From the NCBI GenBank assembly GCA_019925105.1, contig JAHGAU010000019.1:186001-250000 (forward strand): DNA of 64,000 nt, read 5' to 3'. Below, one piece after another: positions 1 through 11,510 of the stretch (positions are counted from its first letter, which is position 1; each line of letters opens with the position of its first letter). The notes under the pieces are model-generated. The model was not told the DNA's origin. It saw only the letters and a list, made by a program, of their open reading frames with translations, and ran no database searches. The DNA comes from Niebla homalea (lineage: Eukaryota; Ascomycota; Lecanoromycetes; Lecanorales; Ramalinaceae). The translations under genes and the position numbers were made by a program.

Positions 1-2010
1 GTTGCTGGGTAGGTGCGGAAGCTGGATCATACAGCTGGGGGTGTGCTACGATAACGGGAGCTGGTGCTGTGGTAGCTGGGGCCTGCGTACTGGGCTGGTA
101 GCCAGGCGGATACTGGTAAAATTGTGGAGGGCTCTCCATGGTCTTTGGATGCCTGAGGCTTGGATCGAGCAGTTCGTTTCTTCGCAACCTTTTAAGTGAG
201 GCGCTTGAATTCTCTTACAGCAGCTAGGGACCAATGCAAGAAATCGAGCCAAGTCAGGTTCTGGACGTTCGATGCCAATAAGGCGCGAATTGAAACAGCT
301 GAGTCATATTTGCCGATCTGCGCATTGAACATTCCCACCAACGGCTGGGGCTCTGTCTTCTTCCCATGCTTCCTCTGACCCTTGCGTTTTGCTCGTTTAT
401 CCGCAGCTTCAAGCATTGCATTATCAGGTGCTTGATCAAGGTCCTCGCTACGGTGCACTCGTTTGTTTGGAGCTGAGCCTTCTCCTAGCATTGCTTCTGC
501 ATAACAGAATTGCCCTTGCTCCTTTGGCGGAACCGACTCTGCTGATTCAGGGAAGGATCGTGCTTCGGTAGTGTTCAAACCGCGCATACTCCAGGTAACT
601 CGGTTAACCTGGGGATTTCAGGCATATAGGCGGAGATAGTAGCTGGAGTTACGGAAGCAGAAGATACAGAAGGTTTCGAATAGAGCTGCGGGCGAGATGG
701 TACCCTGGCTAATCTCCATAGCTGATCTCAACGGCATTTAACTGTGGCATGCCACCAAAGACAATGGTCCGCAGATAGGCTCGCTCCCAGTCTGCAGGTT
801 CACCATTGGAGCAGGTGGTGGACGAATGCCTGGCTTCACCGCACTTAATGCATAAAGGCCCAGGTAAGGATGCCTGCCATTTTAGAGCTACGTTGATGTA
901 TCCGTTCTTTAAGGTGGACTTATCAGGAAGGTCCTTTGCATTGGTCCAACGGTTAAAGCGTTGAGGCATATTCATGTTGCCGCGCGATTGATACTTGGAG
1001 CCAAGGCAGCTGAGTCATTTCTCGTATTATCTGTCGTGGGAACTAGAGCCTGTGGCTTCGAAGGTTGTGAAGCAGCGGAATCCTCATAGATCTGAAACCT
1101 AGGGCCTCCTTTGGGAGCGGCAGGCCACTCAAACCGAGGACCTTGATTCGCATCATGTTGCTTGGTAGCATGGTAGGAAGCGAACATAGCCTCGACTGTC
1201 TGAGGTGTCATATTCCGTCCTTGAAGAATTGTAATTCGTGGATGCGACGTTCCTCTTCTTGGATTTTCTTCACTTCAACGTCCGTGCGTCGAGCTTCTTT
1301 AGCCAAGTGTAGATGTTCTTCAAAGAGCGGTCTGGGGATACCATACTGCGGGTGATTTCTTTGCGGATGCTAGGGTCCAGAATTCCTCGAACAAATGCCC
1401 GGCGCACAGAGTCAAGGAAAGTGTTTTCGAGCACGGATAAAACCGCAGCTATTGGCATTGTAGGTACTTGCGTAGGACGATCACGGACGCCGACCAGTTG
1501 CATAAGGTTCAAAGTCCTCTTGTAGTAGGCAGCTAAGGGTTCATCATCCCGCTGCTTCAGCTCCGCTAGTTGTACGTCGAAAGGAATAATTGCTGCTTCG
1601 ACAACTTTGGATGGTTCTGTGCGCTCAGGGTAAGATTCTTAAGTTGAGCGGAAAAGTCCTTTTCCCAAAGGGTATGCTGAGATTGAGATCTCTGGGTGGA
1701 TTTGGAAAGTACTTTTGTTGCTCCAGTAATAAGAGCTCCTTCTCTGAAGTTGGAGATTCTTGCCAATGAAAGCAGGTAGGCTCCAAGTCTTATGGTAGGT
1801 GGGTCTAGAGTCCTTTGTTTTGGTAAGGATAAACCTGGGTCTGCTCCTTCCTTAGACGGCGAGTTGGCAGAAGCCACAGTGGTAGCTAGGGAATCACGCG
1901 AGCTTCCGCTTCGGTAAGCCCAGAGTTTGTCGAGCAAAAGCAGTCTGTTAACAGGACAGGTGATACCAGAGTAGTAGATGCGGGTATAATAAAGGCGATT
2001 GTTTTTCAAG
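1..2010 (-). pseudogene. Ty3/gypsy-type Gag (start of Gag-Pol), frame-broken, cut by window edge
   Basis: Retroelement capsid polyprotein remnant read right to left. The gag core lies at about 1680-1270: the frame reads LAELKQRDDEPLAAYYKRTL and continues to FVRGILDPSIRKEITRSM, typical of fungal retrotransposon gag. A CCHC zinc knuckle (CIKCGEARHSSTTC, C-x2-C-x4-H-x4-C) lies at about 860-815. Downstream at 420-200, the stretch PLVGMFNAQIGKYDSAVSIR, then TWLDFLHWSLAAVREFKRLT, resembles the linker before the protease in fungal gypsy elements. The frame is broken by a TGA after KLDARTLK, by compensating shifts around 1290-1210, by a shift near 973 and by a TAA at about 190. Base composition is normal, so the decay is not RIP. 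Protease and RT would lie left of the window. No LTR was identified upstream (right). The gag and zinc-knuckle assignment is firm; the exact ends are not. Confidence 0.85.
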
Positions 2011-2029
2011 GTGGAAAGTCACCAGTAAG

Positions 2030-2493
2030 ACGAGCGACCAGCCGGATCGCACTTATCAGAATACCAACACTTCAGTCACATCACCAGCTATACAGCCAGC
2101 ATAGATCTCTCATTAGAAGTGCATTAAAAATCGTCCCTGTTCAATAGGCAAGACGTTAACACCAACACCAGTCGTGATACTTATGACCGGTAAAAGAGAG
2201 CAATCTGAGCACGGCTTCGCCCAGCTTATACCAAAAGCTTTACCAAAAACCATGAAGACCATGCCTTTGACTTTTACGTCAAATTGAGATTCCTGAACAC
2301 CCTCAGAACTGGGAAGCCTCATCCTCACCAGCAAGACAAGAGCAATCTCTTCAACCAGTAACCATACAAATCAGCTGTACTGAAGCTGAGACAATGCGGT
2401 AATCATACGACACCAGCAGGAAGAGCTCCTTTTCAAACCCACCACCAGAGCCAGCATGAAGAGTGTCAGCCCTTGTGTTGCGGACATGGAGTG
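2030..2493. other. GC-balanced non-coding flank of the copia insertion with a diverged repeat
   Basis: No gene is supported here. It may be the leader or LTR region of the minus-strand gag element. A stretch at about 2365-2450 (ATACAAATCAGCTGTACTGA, then CATACGACACCAGCAGGAAG and CCCACCACCAGAG) recurs in diverged form at about 8512-8612 beyond the copia element. The two would lie within roughly 350 bp of each other before that insertion, so they look like degenerate tandem units. Confidence 0.5.
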
Positions 2494-2498
2494 CGGGG

Positions 2499-2774
2499 TG
2501 ATGCACGGGGGTATTCCGCGGTTGTCTTGGCAGCCCCTGCATTGGAGACCCTGTCGCATAAAGGCCTACCAGACGGCCTTTTGTTAACGGTATTACAGGT
2601 GCACCGGTGTATAAGGTACGGTGAGTATACGGTCATTAAACGGCCCTTAAAATGGACATAAATACGGTCGTTATTACGGTATAATTAAATAAGTATAATA
2701 ATAAACTTAATATAAATATTTTAATTTACTTACTTTTCCTTTATACCCTATATTTATTTACGTATATTATATTA
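2499..2774 (+). repeat. 5' LTR of the copia element
   Basis: Direct repeat of 8028-8303. Differences are mostly C/T and G/A transitions. Its first ~150 bp are GC-balanced and the remainder is RIP-mutated, the mirror image of the 3' LTR. Confidence 0.92.
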
Positions 2775-5079
2775 AGTTCTAAGCCCGGTTAATAAAATAA
2801 CTAATTATAATATATTATTTAAATAATAATCTTATTTAAATAATATTTATAACGTTTATATAATTATTTAAAACCGTAAAATAATTATAACTTTAACCTT
2901 TAATACCTTAATAAGTAATTATAATTATAAGGATATTAAAAAGGATAATTTAATATAATAATATTTACTTTATTAAGCGTAATATATACTTTATATTTCC
3001 GGTAATAATAATACTTAAAATAAAAGGATAACGTTATTATTACTTAAAGTACTTACCGTAAGAACTATTAAATTACCCCTAAATATTTTTAAAGAATCCC
3101 TTATAAAGCTAGCTTTATATAAGTTTCTTAAGCTTAATAATAATAATTTCCGTGAGTAAAATTAAACTATAAAACGTTTTTTAAGAAATCATTTATTATA
3201 AAGTATCGTAAATAACTTAATCCTATACTTTTAAGTCCCGTTTTAAGTTAAGATTTAAATTATATATATTAACTTTATTACCGGTATACTTATAAATAAT
3301 ATAATAATAACGTAAAGATTATATATCTTAACGAGTAAAGATATTATACCGTTTTAAATTTACTTAACGTAAAATAAGATTTATCTCATAAAAAATAAGG
3401 GAAAGTTAATCCCCTTATTAATAAAGATCTTTACTATAAAAACTTAAAAGGATAACGGAATAAATAAAGTCGCCGTATCCATAAAAAAAATAAATAAGTA
3501 AATAAGTTAAATTAATAAAGCCGCTATATTAAATAATATTTATTTAAGTTTCATAATTATAAACTTATTTTAAGAAGTATATAAGTTTAACCTTGTTATA
3601 TACCGGCTTAAGAACAATAAGGATATATTTAATAATAAAAAAGTTATTTAAAGACTTAAAATAATCGAGATTAATACGGCTAAAAGATAGATTATTAATA
3701 CCGTAATAATAAAAATAAATAAAAAAAATAATATTAAACCCCGCCGTATAATAAAGTACTATAATTATTAGAAAATAAACTATATAATTAAGGACTATAA
3801 TAAAGAAAACGTAAAAGTAAGCGGTAAAAACGGTAAAAAGGTTAATAAAGATAAAATTAAGAAAGTAGAGAAACTTAAGAAACGAACAGTTTAATTTAAA
3901 TTTAAATAAATTAAAAAGATTATAGTTAAAAATAACGAGGAATCTGAAGAATCGAGCTTTATTACCGTCGATAAAAGGGAATATAATATTAAAGAATTAA
4001 CGTTTATATCCATTAATAATAACGATAACCTTATTATTTTTTTAATAAAAAACAAACCGGCCTTAATAAGCCTTTAAAAAACTATTAAAGTAACGAGGAT
4101 CTATATAATTTAATTTTATATAAGCTTAATAATAATACCGTTACGGTAAATTTAAATAATCCCGGTCTTTATAACGGTAACGATAAAATAAGAAATATTA
4201 CCATAATAAATAGTATAAGTAATAAAGAAACTTATTTATTTAAGAATAATCTATATAATTAAATAATAAAATAAATATAGAAAAAATATAACTTTTTCCA
4301 AAATAATAAAAGCCCGGACCCCATAAAATCCGTAAATACCGGTAATAATAATTACGCTTTAATAATAATAAGAAGTAACTCCCTTAATAAAATAAATTAA
4401 AATATACCGTCCGAGGATAAAGAGACCCTTTAAATGATAGACTCCGGCGTTATAAGATATATATATATTCGGAAAAGTATATTTTAAAGTTTTAAAGAAA
4501 AGACTATAAGGATAATAATAAGGGGTAAGGGCTCCTTAAACTTACTTAAACGTAATAATATAATAATCGAAATGAATAATTAAAACCGTATTATTTAAAA
4601 CGTATTATAGGTTCTTTACTTAAGATTTAACCTTTTATTTATTTCGGTTTTAAAGGATAAAGGTATAAGTATTACCTTTAGCGGATATAAAGTAAAGATT
4701 ACGTGAAAAGATCGACTTATTATAATAAAGTATTAATATAAAAAGCTTTATTTATTTATATATATCCGGAAAAACATTACGTTAATAATTAATAAAGAAG
4801 ATTTAAATCCCATATTTTATAAATTATAAAATAAGAAAAATAAGAAAAACGGTAAAGTTAAACGTAATAATAATAAGATTACTTAAAGACGTAAAAAGGG
4901 TAATAATAAATTCTTTATAATTCTTTATAATTATTTAAATTATTTAAGTATAATTAAGCTATATATTATATATAAAATAACATTAAAAATACCGAAAATA
5001 TTAGCCTTAAAGGACTTTTTCTATAATATATATAAGAATAATAAACTTATAAAAAGTATACGTAAATACCGTTATATAA

Positions 5080-7870
5080 AAAAAATAAAGTTTAAGTCTT
5101 GTTTCTTCTATAACGTTTAAGGCCCTTATAATATTAAGGTATTAATCCCTAGAATAATACCCTTTAAGTATTATTTATCCGTTATTAATAAGGCTACGGA
5201 GTAATTAAATTTTACCTTATTAATAATAAAAGTTAAAATAATTAATTAAATTCTATTTATTATTAACGTACTTAATTATAAAGAAAATAATATTACCGTT
5301 AAATACGTCCGTATTAATAATATAAAGGAATTTTAAGCCCTTAAAATAGTTATTAAAAAACGTAATATTATTATAGAATATATTATATATTATATATTTA
5401 AATAAAACGGCGTGATTAAATAATTTAACTAAATAATTATAATGATAATCCGGTATATAATATATTATATTAGGTTACCAGATAGCTTTTAAGCCTTTAC
5501 GGTTATATATATTAATTAATTAAGATAAAAGCTTTTATTTATAGAGGGAATAAGCTTTTTTAAAAGGTAAATAAAGGTAAAATCTTTTATTAAAAATAAA
5601 AGGATATTTAAAATACTATATAAAGTAAATATATTTAAAGAAATAAAACGATTAAAACTAGATAAGATTATTATTAACGGTATTTACTTAAGAATTATAT
5701 TAAACTTATAATTATACGTTTATATACCTTATAAAAGGAATATAAAGGTTATTATAAATTTAAAGGTCTTTAATAAAAAAACGGTAACGTACTTATTATT
5801 ATAATTTATTATTAAAGATATATTATCGGCTTTAAAGCCGATAACCCTTATTAATAATAATATAGCTTATTATAAGGGCGAATATATATCGGATAAGTTT
5901 AAAGGATTTAATAAAAACGAACTTATATTAATTTATACTTACCCGGTTCCTTAAAATAAAGAAGAAAATCGTAATATAAATCCTATAAATCTTAATTTCC
6001 TTTAAGTTAATAATAAAATCTTTAATTAAATAAAATAAAATAAAAGGGAAATATTATTAAAAATCCATAAAGTAATAAACGGAACGTCTGTTTAAAGGGA
6101 AAATTTAAGAAAGTTTATTAAAGATCTTAAAAACGTTAAAAATCCCATAAATTATAAAAATTATAATAATAACGGGACTTTTAACTTATTTTTATTAAAA
6201 GGAGTTAATATCTTTATTTTATTTAAGGATATTTATAATTTTATCCCGGCTTATTAATAAACAGATAAAACCTTATTAATACCGGGATATATTCCGGAAG
6301 ATAAAATAAATATAAATAATAACGTTAACGATAAGCTTAAGATTAACCGTTCTTATTAAGGTTATTATTATTATAATCTTTACGTATTTAATATTAATTT
6401 TAATAATATTATTTTTATCGTTACGGCTTATATTAATTTACTTATTTATTAATAAGTTATAAATTCTTTAGACCGATTTAAATGGATTAAGGCTATTAAT
6501 AAAAAGATTACGAATTTATTATTAAATAAAACCTAAGAGTTTATAGATAAATTAAAAGACCGTAAGCTTATTAACTTTAAATAAATATTTAAGAAAAAGT
6601 TCCTTACTTTAAATTTTATTAATAAATATAAGGTAAGGCTTATTATAAGGGGCTTTACTTAAAAGCAAAATATTAACTATAAAGAAACCTTCTTATTTAC
6701 TTTAAGGTATAAGTCGCTCCGTTTACTTCTAGTACTTACGGCCATCTATAGACTTCAGCTATGGCTCTTGGACGTTATTACCGTATACTTAAACGGTAAT
6801 TTAAATAAAAAGATTTATATAAGTATTCTTAAGGGTATTCCGATAACTTAATAAAATACCGGTAAATACCTCCGCTTACTTAAAGGCCTTTATAGGCTTA
6901 AATAATTAAAAAGGATTTGGGTTAAGAAATTTCGATTACGGCTTTATAAATTCGGTTTTATCTTTATTTAAATTAATTTATATATATTTATTAAGAGGTT
7001 TAATAAAAAGACGTATCTAATAACCCTTTATATTAACGATATCGTTATTATTATTAAAAGCTTAAAGATCTATAAGTAAATAAAGGATTATTTAACTTTA
7101 ATATTTAAGCTTACTAAAAAGGGCCCGTTAAAGGTAATCCTCGGGATATAAATATCCCAAAACGACGATATTATCGTTATAAATTAAATAAGTTACGTTA
7201 TTAACGTCCTTAAAAAATATTATATAATAAACTATAATAATATTAATATCTCAATAAACGGATATAAGGATATATAAGTAGCTTAATTTAATAAGTAATA
7301 AATAAATTAATATATTTATTAATAATTTCTTAATAAGCTTATATTCCTTTAAATCGTTACCCGTTTAAACTTAACTTTTTTAATCTTAAAATTAAGTTAA
7401 TTTTATAATAACCTTATTATTTAATATTAAAATTATTTAATACGGGTACTTAAATACTTAAAAAGCATATTAGATCTAAACTTATACTTTTAATATAACG
7501 GCGGATTATTTAAATACTTTATAAATATTGCGTTTATTAATAATAAAAATAATAAGAGGTTATTATACGGCTTTATAATGTTAAATACCGGTATAATATA
7601 CGTATAATATATTCGGAAATAGCGTACCGTCGTTATTTCCACCGTAAAAGTTAAATATATAATTCTTTCCGAAAAGTATAAGGCGAATATTTAATTTATA
7701 AAATAAATCGATAAAACCGGATTCTTTAAAGGCTACGGGTTTATCGTTTTATTTAATAATAATAACGGTAGTATCTTTCTTATTAAGAACCCGGAGAATT
7801 ATTTACGGATTAAGTATATTAACGTCCAATATTATTTTATTCAGAAAAAGGTATAAGAAAACCTTATCTT
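5080..7870 (+). pseudogene. copia Pol remnant: integrase, reverse transcriptase, RNase H
   Basis: One interrupted reading frame follows the copia Pol order. The integrase core runs from about 5116; IPFKYYLSVINKATE, VRINNIKEF (about 5305) and NGVIK (about 5410) fall where the DDE region and the usual EQNGVAER motif are expected. RT begins at 6483 (WIKAINKKITNLLL), continues KYKVRLIIRGFT, LLDVITVYLNGNL and reaches the polymerase motif as LYINDIVIII at 7026-7055, where YVDD is usual. An RNase H motif lies at 7625-7660 (RTVVISTVKVKYI). Stops are mostly TAA/TAG where CAA, CAG or TGG is expected, and acidic residues read as Asn, both consistent with RIP. A gag part should lie in 2800-4900 but was not resolved. 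Confidence 0.88.
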
Positions 7871-8017
7871 AATAAAGTATATTAATATTAAAAATTAACT
7901 TATAAATATTATAACGAAGCCTTTATTAAAATAACCTTTTAAGATAAATCGATTAAAGCTCGGATTATATTTAGTGGGCTAATAACGGTATTACCGTTAT
8001 GGATTTATCGTAGCTTT

Positions 8018-8027
8018 AAAGAGGGAG
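8018..8027 (+). other. Polypurine tract (plus-strand primer site) of the copia element
   Basis: AAAGAGGGAG lies immediately before the 3' LTR, as expected for second-strand priming, and confirms plus-strand orientation. Confidence 0.75.
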
Positions 8028-8303
8028 TAATATATAGGGGTATTCCGCGGTTATCTTGGTAGCCCCTGCATTGGAAACCTTATCGTATAAAGGCTTACCA
8101 GACAGCCTTTTGTTAACGGTATTATAGGTATACCGGTGCATAAGGTGCGGTGAGTATACGGTCATTAAACGGCCCTTGGGATGGATATAAATACGGTCGT
8201 TATCACGGTGTAATTAGATAAGCATAGTGGTAGACTTAATATAAGTGTTTCGGCTTACTCACCCTTCCCCTGCACCCTGCACCCATTTGCGCATATTGCA
8301 TTA
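8028..8303 (+). repeat. 3' LTR of the copia element
   Basis: Second copy of the 276-bp LTR. The inner part (TAATATATAGGGG...) is mutated; the outer part, from about 8200 (GGCTTACTCACCCTTCCCCT), is not. Followed by the CGGGG duplication at 8304-8308. Confidence 0.92.
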
Positions 8304-8308
8304 CGGGG

Positions 8309-9400
8309 CAATGCCAAGACATCCCCATGACGCCTGTAGATAGATACCATCACCTGGCCGTACATCCCAGAACGCGTTTACCCTCAAGCACCCTTTGTCT
8401 TCACAGAATGCATTACACATTGCATACCTACTTGCTTGCTGTGCATCTTACAAAGAGCTATTCTTCAAAACCACCACCACCAGCCTGGGGAGCAACTTCT
8501 CCACCAAAACCCACATATAAATCAGCTATACCGAACGACGCTGAGGCAACGCCACTATAATACGACATACCAGAGCACGAAGAGCAACTCTTTACCACCC
8601 TCACCACCACCAGTAGCACAGGGGAGCAAAATCTCCCACCATATATATACACCACGAGCCAGGTCCTCAAGGATCTCCTCATCAAATCCACCTCGCAAAC
8701 CATACTGAAAGCCTGGCCCGCGCGGGAACCGGCTGCACCGTCACCTCTGTGCAGCTATTACTACTATTACCTATGCACCATTACTACCGGCGTAAACATG
8801 TTGAAAGAGAAAGGTTTATATGGAAGAATCAGAAGATAAATGCATATGATGCTTTTTGAGAAAGTTCAAAGTGAAAAAGTGGGCACGAAAGTAAGTATTC
8901 GGGGTTGATTTCCCCCAAGGCATAGCTCTGGAGGATCCCGTGGTTGTATCCCTATTGTGCTTGAACAACGATAAAATCACAAGGTGAAGATGGATCGGAC
9001 GGAGCTGTTACTGTACATACCGTTCGAGTCCACGTTTTCTACCTGGATTCCAGTACGGTGACGAGGCAGGGTACAGTTTTGATGGACACCAATGCATGGG
9101 ACGTAAGGGGGGGTGTCTCAGAAAGCCACATGTACCGGGACTGTTGCAGTCCCAGGGTAGAAAATATTGATGTTCGGGTTCAAGTTGATATTGCGCCATC
9201 CTGGCGATGCATGCTGATTAAATCTACTAGAGCTTCACCCTTCCATCATCTCAGCCCCTATTTCACTCTGTGAAGTCCACTTCCATCTTGCTCAAGTAAT
9301 ATCGTCAAAGGCCATAGAGGGATATCTTTGTGTTCTCTTGCCCTCTTCCTCGTCCAGGCATGCTCGAGTGAGGCGCAATTCTTGGATATCCGCAGAATGC
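8309..9400. other. GC-balanced intergenic stretch downstream of the nuclease-like gene
   Basis: No credible gene. 8309-8720 continues the pre-insertion sequence of 2030-2493, including runs rich in ACCACC and a diverged copy of the 2365-2450 repeat at 8512-8612. From about 8800 it is the 3' flank of the minus-strand gene ending at 9401. Short open frames here have no recognisable domain. Confidence 0.5.
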
Positions 9401-10917
9401 CTATACGTTCTGCCTCTTCTTGAGGATCCTCTTCACGACCTCTCGGCAAGCCTTCTGATTGACCAGTATACCCCAATCGAAAATATTGTGTCCCAGCTTT
9501 CGAAACCTCCGCATGCTGGCATCGTCGCTAGCAAGAAATTCGCCCATGCGTGTCATGTGGTAAACGCTAGGCTGGCCAGGCCCAAAGTCTTCGTACCAGT
9601 GTACAAATATGCGTGCCAGGCTGGGGATCCAGGCGCAGGTAAAGTAGTAGGACTGGTCATCGGGTTTGGAGGTAGTCAGAGAGCTGGGTGAGGCTGGGAT
9701 GGAACGCACAGGTGTGGCTGGTAAAGTGCTGACCAAATCGGCAGTAGCGGGCTGGGCCGGAACGGAGGGAGGACGGGCAGCAGCAGCAGCAGCAGCAGGT
9801 GTGGTGGACAATGGCGGTGATGGCGGTGTTGGCACCCCTGTTGCCTTGGTTTCCGACCGCGTCTCTTCTGCCATCCTGTTCAGACTGCGGCGGGCGCAGA
9901 CGAAGGCGATGCCGGTGCGCATCGCTTGATTTTCCGCCTCTTCGATGGTACCTTCGCAGCTTTTGTTCTCGATGGCGAAGAAGATGTGGTCCATGTTGGT
10001 GCCCAGACGAATGAAGGGTATCACGTCCTCGGGAATCTTCTCGTCCGGGCGAGGAAAGTCTGGTGTCCGGATGCCGAACATCCAATCTGGCTTGGGGGTG
10101 GTAAGACCAATGCTGGAATTCGGTGCATAGGGGAGGATGTGAGTGGGCAGAAGGCTGTCGAGAGCGTAGACGAGTCCATCAACGGCCTCATAGGACTCTT
10201 CGACGTGTTTCAGCTCTTCATCAAAGGTGCGTTTGCGGGATTCAACGGTATGGGTGTCTGTGAAGATCTGCGGGACTGCCTTGTTAAAGTACTGCTGCTC
10301 CGAAGCTACTGCGTTTTGGTGGAGGAAAGTGCTGAACTTCTTGGCTGACGTATCTTTCATTGCCGACAGTCGATCCTTATCCAGATGGCGCGCTACCTCT
10401 TCAAAGAAGGCTGGATATTGTTGCATCTTTGTTGTGTCATTATAGTGGTAGCCTTGCTCCGCTAGGGACCGACGGACGTTGGCAACGTTGGGCGTTGGCT
10501 TTGGAGTATCGAACTCAGAGGTGGGTGTATGGGTGGATTTTTTGGTGGGACTACGCTGTATGTACAAGCATTCAGTCAGCAGCCTGTTCGAGCTTTCTCT
10601 GCGAACAGAAGGGGGCAACTCACTCGAGGCATGTTGTTGCTTGCAATGGACTTCAGTGCCTGTCGCGTCAAGCGAGGTCTGGACGGCCTTGGAGCAACAG
10701 GATTTCCGTCTTGTCCGTCTTGTCCGTCTTCTCCGTCTTCTCCGTCTTCTAGCGACACGCTCGTAGTCCACTTCCGTTTGCTCAACGTTGTGTTTATGGT
10801 TGGTGAACTGCGAGAGGAAGGGAGGGTAGAAGGTGAGTCGGGATGGCGGAAGGATGTTGGGTCAAGGTCTCGCACCCAAGTGAGGGTTTGAGTTGGTGAT
10901 GGGGACGCGCTAGGCAT
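9401..10917 (-). CDS. Two-exon hypothetical protein, PD-(D/E)xK nuclease-like, resembles fungal DUF7924 family
   Basis: Model: exon 1 10917-10624 (98 codons, starts MPSASPSPTQTL), intron 10623-10556, exon 2 10555-9401 (384 codons plus stop), 482 aa. Exon 1 is disordered, basic and serine-rich, with an acidic run (EDGEDGEDGQDGQDG, residues ~57-71). Residues ~145-158 read PAFFEEVARHLDKD. The core has KPDWMFGIR (D255), then FFAIENK (E294, K296) and ENQ (306-308), a spacing that fits a PD-(D/E)xK fold. A low-complexity proline/alanine loop (~339-371) precedes YYFTCAWIPSLARIFVHWYE and a conserved-looking tail (GQPSVYHMTRMGEFL, FRKLGHNIFDWGI). Similar fungal proteins are, from memory, labelled DUF7924; their role is unknown. 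No signal peptide or membrane segment is seen. It is the only complete gene with ordinary codon use. Nuclease activity is inference. Confidence 0.8.
9778..9798 (+). repeat. (CAG)7 microsatellite inside the coding sequence
   Basis: Seven CAG units on the plus strand; in the gene's frame it encodes part of an alanine run within the proline/alanine loop of the DUF7924-like protein. Length change would keep the frame. Confidence 0.9.
10556..10623 (-). other. Predicted spliceosomal intron (68 nt)
   Basis: On the minus strand it starts GTGAGT, contains a branch-point-like GCTGAC 20-odd bases before the end, and ends TACATACAG. It joins two frames in phase 0 (..NNMPR then RSPTKKST..). Without splicing, exon 1 stops at 10576 and exon 2 would start in a spurious arginine run (RRRRRRRR), which is the out-of-frame reading of the EDG repeat. 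Confidence 0.8.
10705..10749 (+). repeat. Five 9-bp units (TCCGTCTTG/C) in exon 1
   Basis: Five tandem 9-mers encode the acidic EDG/QDG run on the minus strand. The unit is a multiple of three, so copy-number change is frame-neutral. Confidence 0.9.
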
Positions 10918-11067
10918 CAGGCACAGAAGTTTAATAGCAAAGTGAAGTGAAGTAATATGGGTAAAGCGGTGAAGAGGAAGCGATGAAACGTCCCAGTGTC
11001 AAAGTGTCAAAGATTCGCCGTCACGTCAATAAAACGATGATGGTTTGGTACCTTAATTCCGCTGGTT

Positions 11068-11116
11068 CCGCCCTCCGCCCTCCGCCCTCAGCCCTCAGCC
11101 CTGAGCCCTCAGCCCT
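11068..11116 (+). repeat. Short 7-bp tandem repeat, (C/A)GCCCTC type
   Basis: About seven imperfect units of CGCCCTC and AGCCCTC/GAGCCCTC about 150 bp upstream of the predicted start of the minus-strand gene. Confidence 0.85.
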
Positions 11117-11210
11117 ACAGCACCTCCGAGGTTCAGCCGGTCAGCCTTCCAGTCCTGGGCCGAGGCGGAAAAAAAGCCGTCCATGACCAGAGAAAGAGGC
11201 AAGAAAGGCA

Positions 11211-11360
11211 AGAGGGAAAGAGGGAAAGAGGGAAAGAGGGAAAGAGGGAAAGAGGGAAAGAGGGAAAGAGGGAAAGAGGGAAAGAGGGAAAGAGGGAAAG
11301 AGGGAAAGAGGGAAAGAGGGAAAGAGGGAAAGAGGGAAAGAGGGAAAGAGGGAAAGAGGG
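11211..11360 (+). repeat. Perfect 8-bp microsatellite (AGAGGGAA)n, ~18.75 copies
   Basis: 150 bp of uninterrupted AGAGGGAA with all purines on the plus strand, about 300 bp upstream of the minus-strand gene. Homopurine-homopyrimidine mirror tracts of this kind can adopt triplex DNA; whether this affects the gene is unknown. The long repetitive open frames across it (GKRERGKE in one direction, SLFPSFPL in the other) are products of the repeat, not genes. Confidence 0.97.
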
Positions 11361-11510
11361 TCCAATGGCAGACGCATAGACGTCATCGTCATCAACCATT
11401 AACCACCAACATCTCAGATTCAGATAACCCGCAGAAGAACGCGACGAGCCTCGGTGAACTCGACCAGAGTCTCTCCACCAGCAACTTCTTTTTCATTCTA
11501 CAGTGTCACT

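Larger units (their letters stand above)
2499..8303 (+). mobile_element. Ty1/copia LTR retrotransposon, complete in structure, RIP-inactivated
   Basis: Two LTRs of equal length (276 bp) enclose an internal region of about 5.25 kb. The insertion is bracketed by CGGGG at 2494-2498 and 8304-8308, a 5-bp target-site duplication. A polypurine tract (AAAGAGGGAG, 8018-8027) abuts the 3' LTR. The order integrase, then reverse transcriptase, then RNase H on the plus strand defines the copia superfamily. The interior is about 75-80% A+T with stops in every frame. The outer halves of both LTRs are nearly unmutated while the inner halves are heavily mutated. The unmutated left LTR starts TGATGCACGG and the unmutated right LTR ends TTGCATTA, so the termini are TG...TA rather than TG...CA. 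The element cannot encode protein now. Confidence 0.93.

Noticed and set aside
9657..10348. Overlapping open frames antisense to, or in other frames of, the nuclease-like gene
   Set aside because: They are shadows of a well-supported exon and carry no recognisable domain; GC-balanced DNA gives such frames readily.
10556..10771. Start of the nuclease-like gene at the ATG at 10771 (MDYERVARRRRRR)
   Set aside because: The arginine run is the out-of-frame reading of the EDG repeat; the 68-nt intron with consensus sites joins the better frame starting at 10917.
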